Shown here piece after piece: positions 1 through 9,410 of a DNA stretch of 64,000 bases. The notes beneath the pieces were generated by a model. The model saw nothing but the letters and a program-made list of their open reading frames with translations. It did not search any database and was not told the origin of the DNA. Position 1 is the stretch's first letter; the number at the start of each line of letters is the position of its first letter. The stretch is from assembly GCA_020161065.1 (NCBI GenBank), contig JAIUPH010000001.1, positions 1-64,000 on the forward strand, written 5' to 3'. The position numbers were made by a program, and so were the translations under genes. This stretch comes from Pseudomonadota bacterium (GTDB lineage Bacteria > Pseudomonadota > Gammaproteobacteria > Burkholderiales > Burkholderiaceae_C).

Positions 1-35
1 GAATCGGGCGCACGAGGCGCCTCGAGGCCCGATTC
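1..35. repeat. Nested inverted repeat / hairpin at window edge
   Basis: GAATCGGGC at 1-9 is the exact inverted copy of GCCCGATTC at 27-35. Between them lies a perfect 12-bp palindrome, CGAGGCGCCTCG, at 13-24. Related GCCCGATT words recur around 31-39 and 46-56. It lies just past the premature stop of the truncated methyltransferase. It could be a terminator or the end of a repeated element; the window edge prevents a decision. Positions 36-92 hold no gene I can recognise. Confidence 0.55.
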
Positions 36-92
36 GGGCTGCAAAGCGCCCGATTTCGCTCGATTTGGACGCTCAGATTCAGTATTGTGAAA

Positions 93-1076
93 TCACGCTG
101 AACGGCCCGGACGATGCGATGGGTTGTTCAGCATTGCCTTAACGGAGGACTTGTTCTTTGCGTACCAAAGGACGAAGTCATTCACGCCTGATATGAGACT
201 GGAAGATTGCGCACTTGCCTTCAGAAGAACGATTTCCAAGCAGAAGTTGTCGCTGCCGAAGACCTCGTCCATCAGGGCCCGAACTCGGTGCACATTCTCG
301 TCGCCGATTTGTACGAAGACGGAACCGCTCTCGCTCAGAAGATCGCGAGCAACGGTCAATCGATCCCGTATGTAGTGCAAGTAGGAATGAATGCCGTCGC
401 GCCACGTATCCCGGAACGCCTTCACCTGCTCGGGCTCACGACTGATGTGATCCCGGTTGCCATCCTTCACATCGCGGCTGGTCGTGCTCCACTGGAAGTT
501 CGAGTTGAATTTGATCCCGTAGGGCGGATCGAAGTAGACGCACTGCACCTTGCCCCGCAGCCCCTCGCGCTCGGCCAGGCTCGCCATCACCTGCAGGCTG
601 TCGCCCAGGATCATGCGGTTGGTCCAGTTCTGGTCGTGCGCGTAGAAGTCGGTCTTGTCGGCGCCGGCCGGGATGCCGTTGAAGTCGCCGAACATGTCGA
701 CCGTGCCGCCCGCGGCCGCTTCGGCCGCTTCCCTTCGTTCGCGGCTTTGCCGCAGCAGGTCGTCGATCAGCACCTTGGGGTGCACTTTCTCCTGGATGTA
801 GAGCGGCGGTGCATTGACGACGAGGTCGGTCCAGTCCTGCGCGTCCTTGCCGCGCCAGACGAGTTGCGGGTCGAGGTCGCCGTTGCGCGCTTCCTTCTCG
901 GCCTGCAGGTGATCGGCGTTCGACGTGCTGCGCGCGTAGGTCACCTGCACGGGCTTGCGCGCCTCGTCGGCCATCAGGCTCTGGTACTCGGCGGTCGGGA
1001 TGTTCTTGCGCTTGTCGTCGGCGTGCTTGAGCGCATCGACGCCGACGAAAGTGGTTCCGGATTTCTTGGTGGCCAT
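93..1076 (-). pseudogene. mod: Truncated Type III-like DNA methyltransferase (Mod), 327 aa
   Basis: This is the N-terminal part of a beta-class adenine-N6 methyltransferase of the type that pairs with Type III restriction nucleases. The catalytic DPPY motif is at residues 183-186, followed by family sequence up to about residue 313 (NDFVLWYAKNK). It then runs into an unrelated tail and stops. Family members are usually far longer. In the beta class the target-recognition region and the AdoMet-binding FxGxG motif lie C-terminal to DPPY, so both are missing and this copy should be inactive. The 3' part is AT-richer than its surroundings: 57 G+C in 120 bases at 121-240. It starts 10 bp after the res stop, in the same operon. 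Confidence 0.8.
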
Positions 1077-1086
1077 GTCGGGTCCG

Positions 1087-4000
1087 TCAGGCGGTCACTG
1101 GCGTCGTGCTGGTCGTCACGAGGCCCTGGATCAGTTTGTCGAAGTCGGCTTCCAGGTCATGCGCCGAGCGGAACTCGGCGAAAGCCCAGCGGCCGTAGGT
1201 GCCCAGGGCGTTCACGCCCGGCACCCACTGGGTGGCCATCGTCTCGGCCTTGACCACCGCGTCTTCGCCGCGGAAGCCCTTGATCTCGACGACGAGGTTC
1301 AGCGGGTCGTCGTGGCCGTCGTCGCCGTCTTTGTCGATGATCTTGACGATGAAGTCCGGCCGGTAGTGCCGCTGCGTGCCGCCCATGCGGTAGGGCACCT
1401 CCAGCCCCAGGCTGTGGTTCTTCACGTAGGCCCGCACGCGCGGGTGCTGCTCGGCCACGCGGCAGAACTCGGCTTCCCAGTCGCTGTCGTAGACGACCCA
1501 GTTCACATGGCTCTTCGGCGGTGGCCCCTGCGTGGCCCACAGGCTCTGCTTCGCGGTCGTGAAGTTCACGTGCCGGGTGCTGCCGGTGGGGTTGTACGGG
1601 TCCAGCACCACGCGCACCGCGTTCGATCCGGCCAGCGTGGCGCTGATGGCGGCATGGATGCGCTCGCAGGCCATGTCGGTGATCTCCTGATGCATGACCT
1701 GGGCCTTCCAGGTGCCGCCGGCGCACTTCAGGTGGTCCCGCACCCACTCCTGGGCGATGCCCTTGAGCTGGCCGAAGAGGTGCAGCTTGGGGTCCTGGCC
1801 TGGATCGCGGTACTTGCGGTACAGCAGGTGCCTGGCCAGGTGGAAGGCTATTGAGTTGTCGCGCGTGTCTTCCAGGTACTGCACCGTCAGGTTCACGCCT
1901 TCGCCCACGATGCCCAGGTTCTGGGTGTTGGATGGGCCGACGAGGTCAGGCGTCAAGGTCAGGCCCGAGTTCGCGCTGAAAGTGGCTTTCAGCCGCTCGG
2001 CCGGCAGTTCGACGCGATAGCCGTCCACCCGCGGAAAGCGGATCTCCAGCGCGTCGCGTTCGGGGCTGACGGCGTGCACGCGAGTGGTCTTCACCGGCGG
2101 CTTGGGCGGCACGACCACCGGCTTGGCCGCGAAGTCGAACGGGATGCCGAGGACGTCGGCGTACTCCACGTCGAACTTGTCTTCGGCGTTCAGCGTGTAG
2201 CTCTGGCGGCGCAGCGCGCGGCCCACCACCTGCTCGCACAGCAACTGCGTGCCGAAGGCGCGAACGCCGAGCACGTGCGTCACGGTGTTGGCGTCCCAGC
2301 CTTCGGTGAGCATGGAGACGCTCACCACGCAGCGGATGCCTTCGCCCAGCTTGCCGGGCTTGCCGACGGTGTTCATCACCTCGCGCAGCAGGTCGGCGTC
2401 GGTGAGCTTGTCGGCCGCGGCGCGGTCGCCGGTGCGTTCCATGATCTCGCGGCGAAAGCGCTCGATGGTGTCGGCCTCGATGTCGCGGAAACCAGGGTCG
2501 AGGGCCTCGCCGGACTCCAGCTGCTCGCTGTCGATCAGCAGGGTGCGCGGGCGGGCGAGCTTCTGGCCGTGCTCGTCGTAGTTGCGGAAGAGCTTGAGGC
2601 GGCCGTTCTCCAGCGTGCGGGTCTCGGTCTTCTCGCCATTCGGGCCGGTGTGCTCGATCGTGCGCTCGAATCCGGAGATGTAGTCGTACACGAGCTTCGA
2701 CGTGGCCGTGTTGTTGCACACCACGATGAAGACCGGCGGCACCTCGATGCCCTGCGCCTGCCAGCTGTCGAAGATCTTGGCGTAGTGGCCGTACAACGCT
2801 TCGAGCGCGGTGTACAGCTCGGTCGGCAAGGCCAGTGGGTCCAGCTTGCCGGCGGTGCGCACGCCCTTCTTGGGCATGCGCTTGCCGATGTGGTCCCACA
2901 GGTTGCGGAACTTCGGTGCGTCGGCGCCGGTGATGTTGTCCGACACCGGCACGCGCGGAAGCTTGACGATGCCGCACTCGATGGCGTCCATCAGCGAGAA
3001 GTCGCACATGGTCCATGGGAACAGCGTGCCTTCGGCGTAGCCGGAGCCGCGCAGGAAGAACGGCGTGGCCGAGAGGTCGAAGACCACCGGGACGCCGAGC
3101 TTGCGCTTCACGGCCTCGATGCCGCTGATCCACAGGCGGGCCGCTTCGTTGTTCCTCTTCGCCTCGTCCTTCTCGTCGCCCTTCAGGTCGTCGATGTCGG
3201 TCTCGGCTTCCTTCGGCTTGGCGCGGTAGCAGTGGTGCGCCTCGTCGTTGATGACGAGCACGTTCTTGATGCCCATGAGTTCGGGCATCACGCGCTGCAG
3301 CATCTGGCCCTCGGTCTCCAGCGTCTGCAGCGGGGCGCCGCGGCCCTGCAGCAGCGCACGGCCGGCCGCAGTGACCTCCAGCGTCTCGCGAAGCTTGAAG
3401 GCGTGGTAGTTGGTGATGACGATCACCGCACGCTTGATGTCGCCCAGCATGTCGCCGGGCACCAGCTCGCGATTGGCGTAGTAGCTGTCCGGGTCCTGCG
3501 GCAGCAGCACGCGCAGACGGTCCTTGATGGTCAGGCCCGGCGCCACGATGAGGAAGCCGCGTGTGAACTGCTTGCTGGCGGGGTGCCGCACGGCGTTGAC
3601 GGTCTGCCAGGCGATGAGCATGGCCATGACCGTGGTCTTGCCGGCGCCGGTGGCCAGCTTGAGCGCAATGCGGAACAGGTCCGGGTTGGACATCGCGTTC
3701 GCGCCGGCGAGGTGGTCGCGGAACTTTCGTCCGGTGGCGCCGAGCTTGGGCGCGACCTCGGTCAGCCAGATGGCGGTCTCGACCGCCTCGATCTGGCAGA
3801 AGAAGGGGCGCACACCCTGGAACTGATGCTGGCGCCAGTGCTGCAGCAGGCGGGCCGTCTCGGGCGTGACCTGCCACTGCGACGGGTTGGGCAGTGCGCG
3901 CCAGGTGTCCACGTAGCCGCGCAGCTCGTTGATGATCGGCGTGGGGTCGTACTTCTGCTCGGCGGTGCTGAGGCCTTCGTCGTCGGCAGACAAGTCCAGC

Positions 4001-4203
4001 GAGGCCTGGGCCGTCGGACCCTGCGGCGCCTTGCGCTTCTTCGCCTTCGGGACGGGCGTGATCAGGTCCGAGCGCCGGCGCGACTCGATCAGCTTGTTCG
4101 TGGGCTGACCATCGCCATCCAACTCCCAATGCCGGCCCGGGTAGGCATACGGCGAATTGAGGATCGGATGTTCGAAGAATGTCAGCGCTGCGTCCTGCGA
4201 CAT
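1087..4203 (-). CDS. res: Type III-like restriction helicase-nuclease (Res), 1038 aa
   Basis: An SF2 helicase-type restriction subunit that would translocate on DNA and cut it together with the adjacent methyltransferase. Walker A GAGKTT is at residues 186-191, the DEAH box (DEAHH) at 320-324, and SATPF at 378-382. A C-terminal PD-(D/E)XK nuclease is suggested by D950 (RPDF) and E973-I-K975 (VVEIKG). The length fits intact family members of about 1000 aa. A GGGAGG ribosome-binding site lies just before the ATG. The gene looks intact although the downstream mod is truncated, so the system may survive as an orphan nuclease or depend on a methyltransferase encoded elsewhere. The family assignment is strong; the activity is inferred. 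Confidence 0.88.
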   Translation of the reverse strand: MSQDAALTFFEHPILNSPYAYPGRHWELDGDGQPTNKLIESRRRSDLITPVPKAKKRKAPQGPTAQASLDLSADDEGLSTAEQKYDPTPIINELRGYVDTWRALPNPSQWQVTPETARLLQHWRQHQFQGVRPFFCQIEAVETAIWLTEVAPKLGATGRKFRDHLAGANAMSNPDLFRIALKLATGAGKTTVMAMLIAWQTVNAVRHPASKQFTRGFLIVAPGLTIKDRLRVLLPQDPDSYYANRELVPGDMLGDIKRAVIVITNYHAFKLRETLEVTAAGRALLQGRGAPLQTLETEGQMLQRVMPELMGIKNVLVINDEAHHCYRAKPKEAETDIDDLKGDEKDEAKRNNEAARLWISGIEAVKRKLGVPVVFDLSATPFFLRGSGYAEGTLFPWTMCDFSLMDAIECGIVKLPRVPVSDNITGADAPKFRNLWDHIGKRMPKKGVRTAGKLDPLALPTELYTALEALYGHYAKIFDSWQAQGIEVPPVFIVVCNNTATSKLVYDYISGFERTIEHTGPNGEKTETRTLENGRLKLFRNYDEHGQKLARPRTLLIDSEQLESGEALDPGFRDIEADTIERFRREIMERTGDRAAADKLTDADLLREVMNTVGKPGKLGEGIRCVVSVSMLTEGWDANTVTHVLGVRAFGTQLLCEQVVGRALRRQSYTLNAEDKFDVEYADVLGIPFDFAAKPVVVPPKPPVKTTRVHAVSPERDALEIRFPRVDGYRVELPAERLKATFSANSGLTLTPDLVGPSNTQNLGIVGEGVNLTVQYLEDTRDNSIAFHLARHLLYRKYRDPGQDPKLHLFGQLKGIAQEWVRDHLKCAGGTWKAQVMHQEITDMACERIHAAISATLAGSNAVRVVLDPYNPTGSTRHVNFTTAKQSLWATQGPPPKSHVNWVVYDSDWEAEFCRVAEQHPRVRAYVKNHSLGLEVPYRMGGTQRHYRPDFIVKIIDKDGDDGHDDPLNLVVEIKGFRGEDAVVKAETMATQWVPGVNALGTYGRWAFAEFRSAHDLEADFDKLIQGLVTTSTTPVTA

Positions 4204-4322
4204 GAGCCTCCCGGTTCGTCCCGCTCGCTGGAGGCGGCGGGGTTTCGTGTGTTCAGTGACGACGACAGATTCATTTTCTCGAAGTCACTTTCTTTTTGGA
4301 TCGGCGAGCTTACCGCCCGGCG

Positions 4323-4826
4323 CTAACCGGCAGCCTGAAGGAACCGCTGGAGCGGACCGACCAGTTGCAGAGGGTTGCCGCCGAATGGCTCGAAGCCGTG
4401 GTGCCGGTAGAACGCCGCGGCACCTTCATCCTTGGCGTCGACGATCAGGGCGAAGACGGCCGCCTCCGAACGCGCTGAACGAACGGCAGCGTCCGCCAGC
4501 AGGGCGCCGCCCAGTTTCCGGCCTTGAAATGCCATGTCGATGGCCAGGCGGCCGACGCGCGCCACAGGCACGCTGGGGTAGCGGGGCAGCCGTTTGGTCA
4601 GCGAGGGTGGCAGGTCGTGCAGTGGCACGCTGCTCGCGGCCAGGGTGTAGAAGCCCGCCACCTTGCCGGAAGTGACTTCGCAGGCGACATAGCAGGCGCT
4701 GACGCGCCGTTTGATGTCCTGGCCGGCAAGGCCGGCGAGGTAGCTGTCCAGCGCCGCGACGCCGCAAGAAAACGTGTTTCGATCGTGGCCCGGCCCGAGC
4801 GGCTCCAGCCGGAACCGCGCAGTCAC
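4323..4826 (-). CDS. GNAT-family toxin acetyltransferase, 167 aa
   Basis: A GCN5-related N-acetyltransferase of the TacT/AtaT type, which blocks translation by acetylating charged tRNA. The acetyl-CoA loop is FQGRKLGGALL near residue 110, and a conserved Tyr lies in AAFYRHHGFEPF near 140. Length and layout match family toxins. It begins with GTG at 4826, and this start overlaps the TGA of the upstream antitoxin gene (GTGA), so translation is probably coupled. Being downstream of a DUF1778 antitoxin is the standard arrangement. The target tRNA cannot be read from sequence. Confidence 0.85.
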   Translation of the reverse strand: MTARFRLEPLGPGHDRNTFSCGVAALDSYLAGLAGQDIKRRVSACYVACEVTSGKVAGFYTLAASSVPLHDLPPSLTKRLPRYPSVPVARVGRLAIDMAFQGRKLGGALLADAAVRSARSEAAVFALIVDAKDEGAAAFYRHHGFEPFGGNPLQLVGPLQRFLQAAG

Positions 4827-5113
4827 TTGGCGCCGGCGATCAGGCGTTGGCGGGCCTTGAGTGCGCGCTTCATGGCCGGCGCGAGCGGCGGTGCCTTGAG
4901 CAGCAGGTCGGCGAAACGCTGCTGATCTTCGACACTGAGGCGAATGATCTGCGCGTCCTCGATGGTGCGCTGCGCGTCCTTCAAAGCCGCAGCGACCAGG
5001 AAGTCACTGACGCTGCGGCCCTGCAGCTCAGCGGCACGGCGGACGACGGCCAGCGCGTCCGGCGCGATGCGGGCTTCGACGCGGGCGGTGCGGGTGGTTT
5101 CGGCAGTGGCCAT
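4823..5113 (-). CDS. DUF1778-type ribbon-helix-helix antitoxin, 96 aa
   Basis: A small antitoxin that neutralises the adjacent GNAT toxin and represses its own promoter. The N-terminal stretch (TRTARVEARIAPDA, then LQGRSVSDFLV near 30-40) is the ribbon-helix-helix DNA-binding part. The C-terminal half (LSVEDQQRFADLLLKAP) is the typical toxin-binding tail. The ATG at 5113 gives exactly the family length; a much longer in-frame reading upstream belongs to a different gene's frame and is not used. It overlaps the toxin start by 4 nt. A likely operator is at 5138-5158. Confidence 0.87.
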   Translation of the reverse strand: MATAETTRTARVEARIAPDALAVVRRAAELQGRSVSDFLVAAALKDAQRTIEDAQIIRLSVEDQQRFADLLLKAPPLAPAMKRALKARQRLIAGAK

Positions 5114-5137
5114 GAGGCGTTCTCTTGGGTGGAGAAT

Positions 5138-5158
5138 TGTACGTTGCTCCGCCGTACA
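5138..5158. promoter_or_regulatory. Likely antitoxin operator (inverted repeat)
   Basis: TGTACG at 5138-5143 and CGTACA at 5153-5158 form a 6-bp inverted repeat with a 9-nt spacer, 25 bp upstream of the antitoxin ATG. Position and symmetry suit autorepression by a ribbon-helix-helix dimer. The function is inferred. Confidence 0.5.
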
Positions 5159-5271
5159 CGGGCAACGAGGGGGCGTCGAGCGTTCGGCATCCCTTCTTGG
5201 TGGTGGTCTTGGGCGGTTGGCCGCGAAGCGGCGGACTTTTCCAGCGCCGGTCCGGGCCTTCTTTTCGTTGG

Positions 5272-6423
5272 TCAGTCCGCGAGGTGCTCGCGACCCACTC
5301 GGGCCACATCGGCCAGGCCCATCAGTCCCAGCGAGCTGGCCAGTTCGTGTTCCATCTGGCCCAGCCAGCGCGCCACGCCGGCCTGGCCGCCGGCGGCGTT
5401 GGCGTAGACCCAGGGGCGGCCGACCATCACGCCGTCGGCGCCCAGCGCGCGGGCGCGGATGATGTCGTGCCCGCTGCGGATGCCGCCGTCGACCAGCACC
5501 GTGAGGCCGCGCCCGGCCAGGGCTTCGGTGATGCGCGGCAAGGCCGCGGCGGTGGCCACCGCGCCGTCCAGCTGGCGCCCGCCGTGGTTGGAGACGACGA
5601 TGCCCTGCACGCCGATGTCGGCGGCCCTGCGGGCGTCGTCGACCTCCAGGATGCCCTTGAGCAGGATGGGGCCCGGCCACTGCGCGCGCAGCCATTCGAT
5701 GTCTTGCCAGGTGACGCCGGCGTCGAACTGCGCGTCGACCCAGGTCCTGAAATCGGCCAGCGTGGTGGCCTTGGGCAGGTAGGGCCGCAGGTTGCCAAAC
5801 ACCAGCGGGCTGCCGCGCAGCGCCACGTCCCACGCCCAGCGCGGGTGGGCCAGCACCGAGCCGACGCGGCGCAAGGCCGCCGCACGGCCGCCGCCGCCGT
5901 CCATGCCGTGGCGCACGTCGGCCCGCCGCTGCCCCACGCGCGCCAGGTCGACGGTGAAGACCAGGACGGGGCATTGCACGGCCTGCGCGCGCTGCAGCAG
6001 CTCGCGCACGATGCCGCGGTCGCGCATCATGTAGAGCTGGTACCAGAACGGCGTGGCGGTCGCCGCGCGCACTTCTTCCATCGAGCAGATCGACGGCGTG
6101 CACAGCGTGAAGGGCACGCCGAAGGCCTGCGCCGCCAGCGCGGCCTGCACCTCGCCGCGGCGGCGCAGCGCGCCGCCCAGGCCCACCGGCGCCAGGGCCA
6201 GCGGCAGGCGGGCGTCGCAGCCGACCAGGCGGGTGGCGATGCGGCAGTCGGACACGTCGCGCAGCACGTGCTGGCGCAGGCGCAGTTGCTGCCAGGCAGC
6301 GACGTTGTCGCGCAGGGTCTGCTCGTCGCCGCTGCCGCCGTCGACGTAGCCGAACAGGAAGCCGGGCAGGCGCCGGCGCGCCAAGGCGCGCCAGTCGTCG
6401 AAGGAGGCGGCGGGTCGGGACAT
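5272..6423 (-). CDS. FMN-dependent 2-hydroxy-acid oxidase/dehydrogenase, 383 aa
   Basis: A member of the LldD/glycolate oxidase/mandelate dehydrogenase TIM-barrel family, which oxidises an (S)-2-hydroxy acid to the 2-keto acid using FMN. The N-terminal GYVDGGSGDEQTL motif is typical. The signature SNHGGRQLDG near residue 272 carries the catalytic His and the substrate-binding Arg. The C-terminal VDGGIRSGHDIIRA and GVMVGRPW form the phosphate site. It starts at ATG 6423, 16 bp after the dehydratase stop, and is last in a Bug receptor-dehydratase-oxidase operon. Substrate specificity is unknown; the operon context suggests a plant- or sugar-derived hydroxy acid. Confidence 0.85.
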   Translation of the reverse strand: MSRPAASFDDWRALARRRLPGFLFGYVDGGSGDEQTLRDNVAAWQQLRLRQHVLRDVSDCRIATRLVGCDARLPLALAPVGLGGALRRRGEVQAALAAQAFGVPFTLCTPSICSMEEVRAATATPFWYQLYMMRDRGIVRELLQRAQAVQCPVLVFTVDLARVGQRRADVRHGMDGGGGRAAALRRVGSVLAHPRWAWDVALRGSPLVFGNLRPYLPKATTLADFRTWVDAQFDAGVTWQDIEWLRAQWPGPILLKGILEVDDARRAADIGVQGIVVSNHGGRQLDGAVATAAALPRITEALAGRGLTVLVDGGIRSGHDIIRARALGADGVMVGRPWVYANAAGGQAGVARWLGQMEHELASSLGLMGLADVARVGREHLAD

Positions 6424-6439
6424 GGATGCCTGTGGTGCT

Positions 6440-8371
6440 TCAGCGGGGGGTTTGCAGGGCTTCGAGCTGCGCCAGGCGTGCCGGATCGCGGCCGCCGCCC
6501 TGGTCGGCTGAACTCGCCAGCGCGCCGAAGCTGCGCAGCCACAGCGACGCGGTGCGCGGCTGGGTCGGCCGCCACGCGGCCGTGCCGCGCGCGCGCATGG
6601 CGGCCTCGCGCGCGGCCAGCACGGCGGCGTCCACGCGCAACTGCAGGCCGCGGGCGGGGATGTCGAAGGCGATCTCGTCGCCATCCTCGACCAGCGCGAT
6701 CAGCCCGCCCGAAGCCGCCTCGGGCGAGACATGGCCGACCGCCAGGCCCTCGGTGGCGCCGGAGAAGCGGCCGTCGGTGACCAGCGCGCACTGCGTGTGC
6801 AGGCCGCGCGCGACCAGCAGGCCGGTGGGCATCAGCATCTCGCGCATGCCGGGGCCGCCGCGCGGGCCTTCGTAGCGGATCACCACCACGTGGCCGGGCT
6901 GCACGCGGCCGTCCTGGATGGCGGCGCAGGCGTCCTCCATCAGCTCGAAGCAGATCGCGCGGCCGCTGAAGCGCTGCAGCCCCGCGGGCACCGCGGCAGA
7001 CTTGACGATGGCGCTGTCGGGCGCCAGGTTGCCGTACAGCACGGCCAGGCCGCCGACGCTGTCGAAGGCGTGGGCGGCGTCGCGGATGACGCCGTGGGCG
7101 GCATCGGTGTCGACGCTGGGAAAGCGCCGGTCCTGGCTGAAGGCGCTGGCGCTGCGCACGCCGCCCGGGCCGGCGCGGTAGAAGCGGCGCACGGCTTCGA
7201 TGTCGGGCTCGATGTCGGCATCGTTGTCGCCTTCGATGTCGGCCTCGGCCTGGCCCGCGCCGCGCGCCAGGTCCCAACGCGCCAGCGCCGCGCCCAGGCT
7301 CGCCGCATGCACGCAGGGCAGGCTTTGGTCGACCAGGCCGGCGCGGTCCAGTTCGCCGAGCACCCGCATCACGCCGCCGGCGCGGTGCATGTCCTCGATG
7401 AAGACCTCGTGCCGCGCCGGCGAGACCTTGCACAGCAGCGGCGTCGAATCGGAGATGCGCGCGATGTCGTCGATGCCGAAGTCGACCTGCGCCTCGCGCG
7501 CCGCGGCCAGCAGGTGCAGGATGGTGTTGGTCGAGCCGCCGATGGCCATCGACACGCGCATGCCGTGCTCGAAGGCCGCCTTGCCGGCAATGGCGCGCGG
7601 CAGCGCGCGCTCGTCGCCGTCGCCGTAGTACGCCTGGGCCAGCTCGACGATGCGCCGGCCGGCCCGGCGGAACAGCCCCTCGCGGTCGCGGTGGGTGGCG
7701 ATCAGCGTGCCGTTGCCCGGCAGCGCCAGGCCCATCGCCTCGGTGATGCAGTTCATCGAGTTGGCGGTGCCCATGATGGCGCACGAGCCGCAGGTCGGGC
7801 AGGCCGATTCCTGGATGCCGCGCAGCTCCAACTCGGTGCTGCGCGGGTTGCCCATCACCATCAGCGTGTCGATCGCGTCGACGCGCTTGGCCACGCCGCC
7901 GTGGCTGAACACGCCCGACTCCATCGGCCCGCCGGAGACGAAGATCGTCGGGAGGTTCAGCCGCAGTGCGGCCATCAGCATGCCCGGCGTGATCTTGTCG
8001 CAGTTGGAAATGCACACCAGCGCATCGGCGCGGTGGGCGTTGACCATGGTCTCCACCGCGTCGGCGATCAGCTCGCGGCTGGGCAGCGAATAGCGCATGC
8101 CGTCGTGGCCCATGGCGATGCCGTCGTCCACCGCGATGGTGTTGAACTCGCGGGCGATGCCGCCGGCCGCCGCCACCTCGGCGGCCACCAGGTCGCCCAG
8201 GTTCTTCAGGTGCACGTGGCCGGGCACGAACTGGGTGTAGGCATTGGCGATGGCGACGATGGGCTTGCCGAAGTCGGCCTCGGCCACGCCGGTGGCGCGC
8301 CACAGGGCACGCGCCCCGGTGGCCATGCGGCCCTGGGTGACGGCGGCCGAGCGCAGCGCATGGGCGGCCAT
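6440..8371 (-). CDS. IlvD/Edd-family dehydratase, 643 aa
   Basis: An iron-sulfur dihydroxy-acid or sugar-acid dehydratase that removes water to give a 2-keto acid. Family landmarks are [13 protein letters not shown] (Cys-Asp-Lys near residue 120), [15 protein letters not shown] (second cluster Cys), [10 protein letters not shown] and GRFSGAT near the C-terminus. Length is close to, but longer than, typical IlvD. The ATG at 8371 begins [11 protein letters not shown] and lies 4 bp after the receptor stop; upstream in-frame codons fall inside the receptor gene. Its place between a solute receptor and a hydroxy-acid oxidase argues for sugar-acid catabolism rather than branched-chain amino-acid synthesis, but that is inference. 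Confidence 0.85.
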   Translation of the reverse strand: MAAHALRSAAVTQGRMATGARALWRATGVAEADFGKPIVAIANAYTQFVPGHVHLKNLGDLVAAEVAAAGGIAREFNTIAVDDGIAMGHDGMRYSLPSRELIADAVETMVNAHRADALVCISNCDKITPGMLMAALRLNLPTIFVSGGPMESGVFSHGGVAKRVDAIDTLMVMGNPRSTELELRGIQESACPTCGSCAIMGTANSMNCITEAMGLALPGNGTLIATHRDREGLFRRAGRRIVELAQAYYGDGDERALPRAIAGKAAFEHGMRVSMAIGGSTNTILHLLAAAREAQVDFGIDDIARISDSTPLLCKVSPARHEVFIEDMHRAGGVMRVLGELDRAGLVDQSLPCVHAASLGAALARWDLARGAGQAEADIEGDNDADIEPDIEAVRRFYRAGPGGVRSASAFSQDRRFPSVDTDAAHGVIRDAAHAFDSVGGLAVLYGNLAPDSAIVKSAAVPAGLQRFSGRAICFELMEDACAAIQDGRVQPGHVVVIRYEGPRGGPGMREMLMPTGLLVARGLHTQCALVTDGRFSGATEGLAVGHVSPEAASGGLIALVEDGDEIAFDIPARGLQLRVDAAVLAAREAAMRARGTAAWRPTQPRTASLWLRSFGALASSADQGGGRDPARLAQLEALQTPR

Positions 8372-8375
8372 GGCG

Positions 8376-9350
8376 CTATTCCGGCTGCAGGTTGATGGCC
8401 TTGCCGATGGCGCGATAACGCGCAATCTCGGCGGTGTAGTAGCGGTCGGCCTCAGCCTGCGTCATCGGGTTCGACGGCATCGCGCCGGCGGCCTCGATGT
8501 CGCGGCGCACGTTGGGCTGGCGCAGCGCCTCGGCCAGCGCGACGTTGAGGCGTTGCACCTGCGCCTCGGGCGTGGCCTTGGGCACCACCACGCCGGCCCA
8601 GATGTCGAACACGAAGTCCTTGACGAGGCCGGTCTCGTTCATCGTCGGTACGTTGGGGAACAGCGGATGGCGCGCCGGCCCCGTGTAGGCGATGGGCTTG
8701 AACTTGCCGCTCTGGATCATGCCGGCCACCGGCCCGCCCAGCGGCATGAACACCAGGTCGATCTGGCCGCCGGCCAGGTCGCCGAAGATCTGCGCCGCGC
8801 CCTTGTAGGGCACGTGCAGCATCTTCACGCCGGTGTCCTGCGCGAAGCGTTCGGCCACCAGGTGGTAGATCGAGCCGCGCCCGTTGGTGCCGAACGAAAG
8901 CTCCTTGTCGCCGGGCTTCCTGGCCAGCGCCACCAGCTCGGCCAGGGTGTTCACCGGCAGCGTGGGCCGCGTCACCAGCATCATGTAGGTGCTGCCGATC
9001 TGGCCCACCAGGCGGAAGTCTTCCGACACGTACTTGGTGCGCAGGGCCATCGGCGTCTGCACCAGCTCGATCGGCGTGCCCGCCAGCAGGGTCTGGCCAT
9101 CGGCCTTGGCATCGCGCACCTTCTGCGCGCCGATGGAACCGGCCGCGCCAGCAACGTTCTCGACGATCATCGTCTGGCCGAGCGACTTCTGCAGCGTCGG
9201 CAGCACGGTGCGGCCCGTCACGTCGGCCTGGCCGCCGGCCGGGTAGGCGACGACCATGCTGATCGGTCGATCGGTTTGGGCTTGCGCGGCGGCGGCCGCG
9301 GCCAGTCCGCAGGCGAGCAGGCAGGCGCGCAGCAAGGGGGCGATGTTCAT
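8376..9350 (-). CDS. Bug/TctC-type periplasmic solute receptor, 324 aa
   Basis: A periplasmic binding protein of the Bug family (tripartite tricarboxylate transporter receptors), abundant in Burkholderiales. An N-terminal signal peptide (residues 1-24, Ala-rich, ending AQAQ) precedes [20 protein letters not shown], the typical ligand-loop region; [20 protein letters not shown] is the second landmark. No TctA or TctB membrane subunits are nearby, as is usual for this family. First gene of the operon with the dehydratase and hydroxy-acid oxidase, so its ligand is probably their substrate. Confidence 0.9.
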   Translation of the reverse strand: MNIAPLLRACLLACGLAAAAAAQAQTDRPISMVVAYPAGGQADVTGRTVLPTLQKSLGQTMIVENVAGAAGSIGAQKVRDAKADGQTLLAGTPIELVQTPMALRTKYVSEDFRLVGQIGSTYMMLVTRPTLPVNTLAELVALARKPGDKELSFGTNGRGSIYHLVAERFAQDTGVKMLHVPYKGAAQIFGDLAGGQIDLVFMPLGGPVAGMIQSGKFKPIAYTGPARHPLFPNVPTMNETGLVKDFVFDIWAGVVVPKATPEAQVQRLNVALAEALRQPNVRRDIEAAGAMPSNPMTQAEADRYYTAEIARYRAIGKAINLQPE

Positions 9351-9410
9351 GGCTTGTCTCCGGGGGGCGTGGATCGTCGGTCGTGGTTGATGGTTCGCGG
9401 CGAGGCTTGA

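Noticed and set aside
2074-4326. Long open readings on the opposite strand of res (and similar ones opposite most genes)
   Set aside because: They are His/Ala/Arg/Gln-rich low-complexity translations typical of the antisense frame in GC-rich DNA and show no domain motif.
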